Origin: DAOUCV01 sp034432095
GTDB taxonomy: Bacteria; Chloroflexota; Dehalococcoidia; Dehalococcoidales; UBA2162
NCBI GenBank assembly: GCA_034432095.1
Contig: DAOUCV010000029.1
Span: 1-8,706, forward strand
Reading direction: 5' to 3'
DNA length: 8,706 bases
Shown: piece by piece, positions 1 through 4,804 of the stretch
Layout: each line of letters begins with the position of its first letter
Numbering within the stretch: the stretch's first letter is position 1
The notes under the pieces: generated by a model
The model's database searches: none
What the model was told of the DNA's origin: nothing
What the model saw: only the letters and a program-made list of their open reading frames with translations
Position numbers and translations under genes: made by a program

Positions 1-465
1 GACGTACTGGTTGTTGATGCAGGCCAAGAAGCACCTTCTTATCCTGATGCCAGCGTCTTCCCAGCACAGCCTCTGGAAGGCGACATCATGGTAATTGACT
101 TCTTTTACCGAAGTGGCACTTTTGACCTCGACGATGTCACATTCATCATCATTCACCGGGTTCAGAATGTCAGCCCTGGCATAGATACTGCCGGAAAGCA
201 CACCGGCTTCAAACAGCGGCTTTCTCTGCGGGAGAAGCTCTTTCGTCATGGCGATGTTACCCATGAAGTCTTCAGACGGCAAGTCAATCCCGCCGGGGTA
301 TAGCCTCTTTGCCAGATCACCTACCAGGTGCCCCTGGTCAAAGCGGTGCTGGGTGCTGGCGTCGGGCTCCGGCAAGCGCTCCGGCTCATTGGTGGCTATC
401 CAGAGGAGCTTGGGGCACTGCAGGCCGTTGAGATAGCGGGATTTTGATAACATTGGGGGTACCAT
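1..465 (-). CDS. DUF2779-type nuclease, Cas4/RecB-like N-terminal part (runs off the left edge)
   Basis: The first 155 residues of a longer protein are visible. The N-terminus (LSKSRYLNGLQCPKLLW, residues 6-22) is typical of DUF2779-family proteins, which join a Cas4/RecB-like PD-(D/E)XK nuclease domain to a C-terminal RNase H-like DUF2779 domain. Catalytic-type residues are visible: D99 in RADIL and E113/K115 in VEVKSAT. A family-typical RFDQGHLVGDLA segment sits at residues 41-52. The C-terminal domain lies outside the window. I chose the ATG at 463-465 because AAGGTG lies 10 bases upstream of it; a second in-frame ATG at 451-453 has no clear ribosome site. It is the last visible gene of the minus-strand nuclease string, 14 bases after the PD-(D/E)XK gene. 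Family assignment is from recalled consensus; the substrate is unknown. The plus-strand frames over it are shadows. Confidence 0.8.
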   Translation of the reverse strand, partial: MVPPMLSKSRYLNGLQCPKLLWIATNEPERLPEPDASTQHRFDQGHLVGDLAKRLYPGGIDLPSEDFMGNIAMTKELLPQRKPLFEAGVLSGSIYARADILNPVNDDECDIVEVKSATSVKEVNYHDVAFQRLCWEDAGIRIRRCFLACINNQYV

Positions 466-479
466 ACTATTGCTGCACC

Positions 480-905
480 TTATGCTATTCTTCGGGCAAT
501 GCTCTTGAATTTCCTCTGCGTAACCTGATACCTTCTAAAGTCTGGACGATGTACACTCATTTGCTTTACGTCGTCAGCTTTGGCTAACCATATGCCAGTT
601 AACTGGTAATTATCATCAAGATTTACAAGGATAATATAGTCGAAGTCGAAATTATTGATATCGATGTTCTGGGTGCCTGCAGCACGATACTTTATTTGAT
701 AACGCTTACCGTTTGTGTCAACGCCATCAAAACCTTTAGTCTTACTTGACGGATTGAGTGTCAAACCTAGCCGCTCGGCCGCATAAAGCTCAGCGGCAAA
801 CGAAGTATCAATGTCTCTAGAAAATGTATTTCTGAATTCCGCCATTGCCTCAATCATATTCCTAAATATCTTGCTCTTCTTATTGTCCATTCGTATCTCG
901 TTCAT
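480..905 (-). CDS. Small PD-(D/E)XK restriction-endonuclease-like protein (DUF6998-like)
   Basis: This is a 141-residue protein. Residues 38-72 look like a minimal restriction-endonuclease core: an acidic helix (E39, E44 in AAELYAAERLGL), D60/D63 in GFDGVD, then Q70-x-K72 in YQIKYR, followed by a beta segment at 88-96 and GIWLA at 104-108. The layout (AAE helix, G-[YF]-D, G-x-x-x-Q-I-K) resembles the DUF6998 type of small nuclease-like proteins, though I recall that family only from pattern. The start at 905 is supported by a strong AGGAGGT nine bases upstream. No methyltransferase is seen, so it need not be a classical restriction enzyme. It is more A+T-rich than the genes on either side, suggesting separate acquisition. 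The function as a nuclease is inferred from the motif. Confidence 0.7.
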   Translation of the reverse strand: MNEIRMDNKKSKIFRNMIEAMAEFRNTFSRDIDTSFAAELYAAERLGLTLNPSSKTKGFDGVDTNGKRYQIKYRAAGTQNIDINNFDFDYIILVNLDDNYQLTGIWLAKADDVKQMSVHRPDFRRYQVTQRKFKSIARRIA

Positions 906-914
906 TCGCTGGTT

Positions 915-921
915 ACCTCCT
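915..921 (-). promoter_or_regulatory. Ribosome binding site of the PD-(D/E)XK gene
   Basis: AGGAGGT on the minus strand is a near-perfect anti-16S match, nine bases before the ATG at 903-905. It decides for this start over the in-frame ATG five codons later. It sits just after the stop codon of the exonuclease gene. Confidence 0.8.
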
Positions 922-926
922 CTATC

Positions 927-1415
927 TCATCTCGGCTCTAGCCTCTCCCTCAACACCCTGAGATTCATTACATCCTCTTTGTTATATTCAAGAAGCAAAT
1001 CGAGCGCCCTCTGGTCGCCGTAGTACTGGTATCTCTGCCAGAGCAGTACGGCGTCCAGCCCAGTGATACCCTGAAGCCTCCGGGGAATGCCTAGTTGCTG
1101 CTCTACTGACTTAAAGCCGCCGAAGAGATTGCACCGCCAGCAATCATGCATCAGGTCATGGTGGTCGGCTACAGACTCAAGGTCTATCCCCAGGGTGCCG
1201 TTAATAAAGGGCAGGTCAAAACGGCTGCCGTTATAGGTGTAGATGGTACTCACTCCGTCTACAGCTTTGAGAAGGTTATCCACCGTCACCTCTTTCCCAA
1301 CCAGTTGCACCAGCTCGCCATCACTGCCGTTGACCAGGTAGACGCCGATGACTGTTATCTCGGCATCCAGCCAGGACAGGCCGGTGGTTTCAATATCGAG
1401 ATAGGCGTCACCTAT
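927..1415 (-). CDS. DEDDy 3'-5' exonuclease (YprB/RNase_H_2-like) with apparent ATA start
   Basis: This is an RNase H-fold exonuclease of about 162 residues. Counting from the ATA at 1413-1415, all DEDDy motifs are present: D7 and E9 in YLDIETTGL, D67 in YNGSRFDLPF, and Y144/D148 in YNKEDVMNL. GGFKSVEQQLGI (99-110) matches the YprB-like family. The only conventional start in frame, GTG at 1308-1310, would delete YLDIETTGL and with it two metal ligands, so it is unlikely. There is no ATG, GTG or TTG upstream of it before an in-frame TGA. ATA sits nine bases after AGGGG and 12 bases from the preceding GIY-YIG stop, just where an ATG would be expected. Alternatives are a CTG four codons earlier, or a -1 frameshift from the GIY-YIG gene. 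The enzyme identity is firm; the start is not. Confidence 0.8.
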   Translation of the reverse strand: MGDAYLDIETTGLSWLDAEITVIGVYLVNGSDGELVQLVGKEVTVDNLLKAVDGVSTIYTYNGSRFDLPFINGTLGIDLESVADHHDLMHDCWRCNLFGGFKSVEQQLGIPRRLQGITGLDAVLLWQRYQYYGDQRALDLLLEYNKEDVMNLRVLRERLEPR

Positions 1416-1420
1416 TTGAT

Positions 1421-2065
1421 TCAGCCCCTTTTTCTGAGAATCAGTGCTCTTAATTTTTCAAATTCGTTTGCGGTGAATGGCTGTTTGTAAAGCTCGTTTG
1501 TTTGCCATAACCCACTTTGTCTAATTTCAAGTTTCGGTGAATGCAATCCCAGCCAGTTTGCGGATGGTTCACATTCGTCACATAGGGATACAGTAGAAAT
1601 AAGTTTCTTTTCTGAATCGAGCCTTCTTTGCTGTTCATCAATCTGGAAGACGACGAATGAGAAGTGACTGCGGATGTACTCTGTAACCCGTCTTTCAACG
1701 TCCTGTTGTTTTGCTGGATCAATCAGTGCCCGATACTTCTCACGTGATTCCCTTGCAGTCAAATCCAACTCCCAGTACTTAAGGAATGGGTCTTGGTCTC
1801 TATTTAAAAGTGCTCTCCCGATATTCTTACGGAAAATGCTTCTGTCTTTATTTTCGTTGATGAAATGTTCTCTCAACCTGGATAACAGCTTATTCTGACC
1901 GATGTGGGAACCAATCCTGACAATTCTATCAATGCCATGCGCCTCTTCACCTTCTTCGAAGAGGATGTACACACCGTTGCGAGGAATGTCTTTCTCTTCA
2001 AAAGGAAATCGCAGTCTTGGTAATAGGGAGCAGAGTTGATGCAGTTCGTAACATAAATCACTCAT
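1421..2065 (-). CDS. GIY-YIG-family nuclease, partner of the YaaA-like protein
   Basis: This is a 214-residue protein with a recognisable GIY-YIG core. NGVYIL (30-35) is the GIY strand, IVRIGSH (48-54) the YIG-like strand, R64 in LLSRLREHF the conserved arginine, FRKNIGRAL (78-86) follows, and E152 in SEKKLIST is placed like the metal-binding glutamate. After the core comes a specific tail, NWLG (170-173) then IRQSGLW (181-187), seen in a subset of defence-associated GIY-YIG proteins as I recall. The ATG overlaps the end of the upstream gene by eight bases (ATGAGTGA), so the two are almost certainly co-translated. The gene ends in an A5G4 run directly before TGA, which bears on how the next gene is translated. 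Nuclease activity is inferred from motifs; the DNA substrate is unknown. Confidence 0.78.
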   Translation of the reverse strand: MSDLCYELHQLCSLLPRLRFPFEEKDIPRNGVYILFEEGEEAHGIDRIVRIGSHIGQNKLLSRLREHFINENKDRSIFRKNIGRALLNRDQDPFLKYWELDLTARESREKYRALIDPAKQQDVERRVTEYIRSHFSFVVFQIDEQQRRLDSEKKLISTVSLCDECEPSANWLGLHSPKLEIRQSGLWQTNELYKQPFTANEFEKLRALILRKRG

Positions 2066-2804
2066 GGGGCTTTAACTTCCCCTCGATAAAGAGTTGAGCA
2101 CATTCGTATGGGTATCTTTCGTTTGCCAATTTGATACCCAGTTTTTTGAGCTGCTCTTCAACATTTACAAAAGAATAGTTTTCCCTGTCTTCGGGTTTCT
2201 TTTTACTTATGTAGAAGACAACCTTGATTGCAGGAATAGGGTCTGCGTAGTAATACAGTAAATCCCGATATTTCTCGCTCCCGAAGAAATATATGGTGGT
2301 ATCCTTGTTAGCAATCTTACAAAGCGGGTTATAGTTCAAGGGTTCCAGCCTTTGCCACAGTTTCTCAACACTTGTTCTGGCGTACTTAGGCGTATTTTTC
2401 GCTGTTGAGAAGGTAATGTTGTATGGAGGAAGCCGATAATCGGCGTTCACAAGTCCCCAACCAGCCGAAAGAATGAAAACATTTTCCTTGCCATAATGTC
2501 TAACAAGATGTTCATAGACTGAGTCTTTATATAGCTGCCATGCTTCAGGGAGCCCATCGGCGTCCTGGAGAACGGCTGGTTTTCGCTTTGTCTGATAATA
2601 CTCTAGGAACATTTGTCTCCATGTTATGGTGCTCCCGTTCGAAACAGGGTCGTCTGGCTCATATGGTACCAACGCCGATGCACCATTGTTGTGTGCATAC
2701 TTTTCCTTGTCAGCTACAAAGATAACCTGTTGGTTCCCGCACCGCCATGATTTTTGTTCTTCCTTTTTACGCCCTTGACACTGAATAACAATGATTTCTC
2801 GCAT
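2058..2804 (-). CDS. YaaA/DUF6884-like protein, first gene of a two-gene nuclease unit
   Basis: This is a 248-residue protein. The start opens with a strand and a short basic loop (IIVIQCQGRKK, 4-14). The best signature is ILSAGWGLVNADYRLPPYN (111-129), equivalent to the SA-x-[YW]-GL...PY segment of the peroxide-stress YaaA/DUF6884 superfamily, preceded by the helix AWQLYKDSVYEHL (88-100). Some YaaA relatives are DNA-binding or DNA-glycosylase-like, and DUF6884 members are common in defence islands. ATG at 2802-2804 is preferred over the ATG four codons upstream because GGAGG lies five bases before it. The last bases overlap the GIY-YIG gene. An inverted repeat sits in the gap after the WYL regulator. 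The gene is A+T-rich compared with that regulator. Exact chemistry cannot be read from the sequence. Confidence 0.7.
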   Translation of the reverse strand: MREIIVIQCQGRKKEEQKSWRCGNQQVIFVADKEKYAHNNGASALVPYEPDDPVSNGSTITWRQMFLEYYQTKRKPAVLQDADGLPEAWQLYKDSVYEHLVRHYGKENVFILSAGWGLVNADYRLPPYNITFSTAKNTPKYARTSVEKLWQRLEPLNYNPLCKIANKDTTIYFFGSEKYRDLLYYYADPIPAIKVVFYISKKKPEDRENYSFVNVEEQLKKLGIKLANERYPYECAQLFIEGKLKPHE

Positions 2805-2809
2805 AGTAT

Positions 2810-2814
2810 CCTCC
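2810..2814 (-). promoter_or_regulatory. Ribosome binding site of the YaaA-like gene
   Basis: GGAGG on the minus strand lies five bases before the ATG at 2802-2804. It overlaps the alternative upstream ATG at 2814-2816, which has no site of its own, so it decides the start. Confidence 0.7.
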
Positions 2815-2842
2815 ATTCAATTAAAATAGTTTGCCCCATCCC

Positions 2843-2862
2843 TTTGACACCCCTATGTCAAA
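2843..2862. promoter_or_regulatory. Inverted-repeat operator candidate, TTTGACA-N6-TGTCAAA
   Basis: There is a perfect seven-base inverted repeat with a six-base spacer (CCCCTA), lying between the stop of the WYL regulator and the start of the YaaA-like gene. The core TTGACA-N6-TGTCAA recurs with identical spacing at 3926-3943 in the regulator's own divergent region. On the minus strand, an A+T-rich TATTTTAAT about 20 bases downstream could serve as a -10, which would place the repeat over the -35. It lacks a U-tract, so it is a poor terminator. The most likely binder is the adjacent WYL protein; this is inference. Confidence 0.6.
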
Positions 2863-2865
2863 ATT

Positions 2866-3831
2866 TCATTTCTTCTGGTAAATTTTAACCATTGTTTTTG
2901 CCGTCTGCAGTACCTCTTTCCGCAGTTCTGCCGGCTCAAGTACCTCCACTTTCTCTCCCCACCCCAGTATCCAGGTGACCAGCTCGTAGGTGTAGAAGAC
3001 TCTGAGCGTCATAATGACTGAGCCATCCGCCTGCTTTTCCAGCACCTGCGAGGGGTGCCAGATGGTCTCCTCCATGAGCCGGGCAATCTCCGGGCTGAAC
3101 TTGAGCCTGACCGTCTGCTCTTCACCCTCCACCACGATGCCCCAGGCGGGGCTGAAGTATTTGTTGGCGTCAAAGTCCGCCGGGATGGTATAGGTCTCAT
3201 CGGTAAGCTCTATCGCCTCAATGCGCTCCACTTTGAAGATGCGCAGCTCCCCGGCGCGGTGGCAGTAGGCGATGACATAGCTGGAGTGACCCGGCGCCGC
3301 TGGCTCAATAAAGTATGGCTCGATGACGCGCTCGGCGGCCTTGGCAGCGGGCAGGGAGCGGTAGGTTATCTTAACGCGGCGCTGGGAAGTCCATGCCTCC
3401 GCCAGCTTCGCCAAGACGCACAAATAGACCTCGCTCTTGGGGAGGTTGCGCATCCAGTCGAGTGTCTTCTGCACCTGCTCCCGCAGCGGCGCCAGCAGCA
3501 CCGAAGCCAGCACGCTGAAGGTGGAGTCCACGTTGGGGTCATAACGGTGGCTGTAGCCCAGCATGAGGCGGGCGGCGAGAAATATGTTTAGCGCTTCCGA
3601 CACCGTGAAGCGTATCGGCGGCAGGAAGTGCTCTTCGCGCACCGCCCACCTTGCCCTTTCTTCATAGACAGGCACCATGAGCTCGTTACCCAGGGTGACC
3701 AGGTCACGATAGATTGTCCTGACATTGACATCGAACTTCTCGGCGAGGTCTCTGGTGGTGAAGCGCAAAGGGTTTCGCAGGAGGAGGAGCCAGATTCTCA
3801 ACATGCGCTCGGTCTTCTTCAGCCTTTCCAT
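2866..3831 (-). CDS. WYL-domain transcriptional regulator (HTH_11-WYL-WCX)
   Basis: This is a 321-residue cytoplasmic regulator of usual family length. An N-terminal helix-turn-helix of the HTH_11/DeoR type covers about residues 9-47 (TTRDLAEKFDVNVRTIYRDL at 25-44). The WYL domain is at about 150-212: SYVIAYC (184-190) stands where the W-Y-L triad is expected, so only the tyrosine is kept, and RIFKVERIEAI (197-207) is the typical R-x-F...R-I segment. A WCX-like C-terminal domain (about 235-320) includes EKVEVLEPAELR. Family members sense ligands, often nucleic acids or nucleotides, and several (BrxR, CapW) control phage-defence operons. GAGGG lies just before the ATG. It is strongly G+C-rich. 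Position, divergent promoter and the two matching inverted repeats suggest control of both flanking gene sets. Confidence 0.88.
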   Translation of the reverse strand: MERLKKTERMLRIWLLLLRNPLRFTTRDLAEKFDVNVRTIYRDLVTLGNELMVPVYEERARWAVREEHFLPPIRFTVSEALNIFLAARLMLGYSHRYDPNVDSTFSVLASVLLAPLREQVQKTLDWMRNLPKSEVYLCVLAKLAEAWTSQRRVKITYRSLPAAKAAERVIEPYFIEPAAPGHSSYVIAYCHRAGELRIFKVERIEAIELTDETYTIPADFDANKYFSPAWGIVVEGEEQTVRLKFSPEIARLMEETIWHPSQVLEKQADGSVIMTLRVFYTYELVTWILGWGEKVEVLEPAELRKEVLQTAKTMVKIYQKK

Positions 3832-3860
3832 ATATCCCTCAGTAAGCCGGATTTGACCGC

Positions 3861-3890
3861 ATTATGGCACTTAAAACCGAGAAAAGTCAA
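3861..3890 (-). promoter_or_regulatory. Sigma70-type promoter of the WYL regulator
   Basis: On the minus strand, TTGACT (3885-3890) and CATAAT (3861-3866) each match five of six consensus bases, with an 18-base spacer. Predicted transcription would start about 20-25 bases before the ATG at 3831, leaving a short leader that contains the GAGGG ribosome site. The inverted repeat at 3926-3943 lies about 35 bases upstream of this -35, so it could act as an activator or looping site for this promoter. Confidence 0.6.
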
Positions 3891-3925
3891 AAAACTCATC
3901 AAATTGCCCGATTTCACCCGATATT

Positions 3926-3943
3926 TTGACACAAGGTTGTCAA
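3926..3943. promoter_or_regulatory. Second copy of the inverted-repeat operator, TTGACA-N6-TGTCAA
   Basis: There is a perfect six-base inverted repeat with a six-base spacer (CAAGGT), in the divergent region between the WYL regulator and the lipoprotein gene. It has the same core and spacing as the site at 2843-2862 while the spacers differ, as expected of a protein-binding site and not of a copied block. Its left arm is also a perfect -35 hexamer for plus-strand transcription, with only a weak -10 (TATTGC or ATTGCT at 3948-3954) at 16-17 bases. A protein bound here would cover the -35 of the lipoprotein operon. Confidence 0.6.
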
Positions 3944-3998
3944 TGGGTATTGCTAGACTGGCATCGTGAAGATGGACAGGAAGGGGGTGCAGGTTGAG

Positions 3999-4730
3999 AT
4001 GAAGAAGATAATGATGGTCATCAGCATAGTCATGGTTGGAGTACTCCTGCTAACAGGCTGCTCCGAGGCGAAGGCTATGCCGCAGGAGCTGGCCATGGCA
4101 ACGCAGAAGATTGTGAACGAGGTAAAAGAAGAGGACAACTCCGTTTTCGAGGAGATACAGCGGAATGTAGATATGGTGAGCAAGCTCAAGAACGATATCG
4201 AAACCAGCAAGGAGTCTAACAAACAGAAGCTGCTGAACAGGGTGGTCGATGAGCTTGAAAAAGTTACCATCTCATACGAGGAACTTGCCGGAAAAAGAGA
4301 TGAAATACGAAAAACCCTCCTTAAGAAAGTCACCGCCCTAGAAGAGCTTCAGGGGAAGGTACAAAAAGAAACGGCCAGGTTGAATGAGCTAAAGAACTCG
4401 TACTCGAAAACGCTTAAGACATTCAACGACCCCAATCCGGAAATCTTGAGGACCAGAAAAGCGGCGCTAACCCAGGCTATCAAGTACATCGACATGCAAC
4501 TTCAACTATGGAGTGAGTTCTACAGTACGGAGCAACAAATCAGAAGTGAAACAGCGGCCATCCAGAAGAGGATTGACAGCTTCCTCAGCGTAATTGAAAG
4601 CTCCGCTATATTATTCCGGGAAGGGTTAAATTTGCTGAAGCTGCAAAGGGATATCAACGATGCCCTGTCGCTGTTCACCCAGGATATGCCCAGGATGGAG
4701 CAGCTATCCCGGGACATGGAGCAGTCCTAG
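3999..4730 (+). CDS. Coiled-coil membrane lipoprotein (YkyA-like in style), ended by an in-frame TAG
   Basis: The protein has 243 residues from the ATG at 3999, where a lipoprotein signal peptide starts cleanly: MKK, a hydrophobic stretch (5-18), and the lipobox LLTGC with C21 as the lipidated cysteine. The frame opens 11 codons earlier at a GTG, but that would put charged residues before the signal. The mature part is almost all charged, heptad-patterned helix (about 40-130 and 150-243) with a short NDPNP-containing break, similar in style to YkyA-like wall-associated lipoproteins; homology is unproven. It is first in a set with the AAA ATPase and the HEAAH membrane protein. A TAG ends the frame, but the same frame continues for 20 codons with unbroken heptad phase, so the protein may be prematurely stopped. 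Confidence 0.8.
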   Translation: MKKIMMVISIVMVGVLLLTGCSEAKAMPQELAMATQKIVNEVKEEDNSVFEEIQRNVDMVSKLKNDIETSKESNKQKLLNRVVDELEKVTISYEELAGKRDEIRKTLLKKVTALEELQGKVQKETARLNELKNSYSKTLKTFNDPNPEILRTRKAALTQAIKYIDMQLQLWSEFYSTEQQIRSETAAIQKRIDSFLSVIESSAILFREGLNLLKLQRDINDALSLFTQDMPRMEQLSRDMEQS

Positions 4731-4793
4731 AGCCATCTGGATACGCTGGTCAACACGTTGACTTCCATGAGTATCAACTTCAGGCAAAGCTAA
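4731..4793 (+). other. In-frame extension of the lipoprotein after TAG
   Basis: After TAG at 4728-4730 the same frame reads 20 sense codons (SHLDTLVNTLTSMSINFRQS) to TAA at 4791-4793. Counting from the methionine 11 codons before the TAG, hydrophobic or small residues fall at 1, 4, 8, 11, 15, 18, 22, 25 and 29, so a/d heptad positions continue across the stop. The TAA is 11 bases before the next gene's ATG, a more normal operon spacing. A single C-to-T change (CAG to TAG) would explain it. Confidence 0.5.
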
Positions 4794-4804
4794 CGGGGGC
4801 AGGA

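Noticed and set aside
88..436. Two plus-strand open frames at the left edge.
   Set aside because: The minus strand here encodes the DUF2779-type N-terminus with good motifs; the plus frames are shadows.
1146..1490. Plus-strand frame of 114 codons over the exonuclease/GIY-YIG junction.
   Set aside because: It covers two well-supported minus-strand genes and shows no protein-family features.
1..2816. CRISPR locus, suggested by a Cas4-like domain and a WYL regulator.
   Set aside because: No repeat-spacer array and no other Cas protein is visible; the Cas4-like part has the DUF2779-protein N-terminus.
2843..2862. Palindrome read as a rho-independent terminator of the WYL regulator gene.
   Set aside because: The stem is only seven base pairs, A+T-rich at its ends, and has no following T run on the minus strand; the repeat recurs at a promoter position, which favours an operator.
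3055..3591. Plus-strand open frame of 178 codons opposite the WYL regulator gene.
   Set aside because: It is the antisense shadow of a G+C-rich gene with clear HTH and WYL motifs; its own translation resembles no family and has no ribosome site.
3966..3998. GTG start 11 codons upstream of the lipoprotein signal peptide.
   Set aside because: It would add a charged leader before the signal peptide; the ATG at 3999 gives a textbook lipoprotein N-terminus.
3953..4333. Minus-strand open frame of 126 codons opposite the lipoprotein start.
   Set aside because: Its serine- and phenylalanine-rich translation is the usual antisense product of a lysine/glutamate-rich coiled-coil gene.
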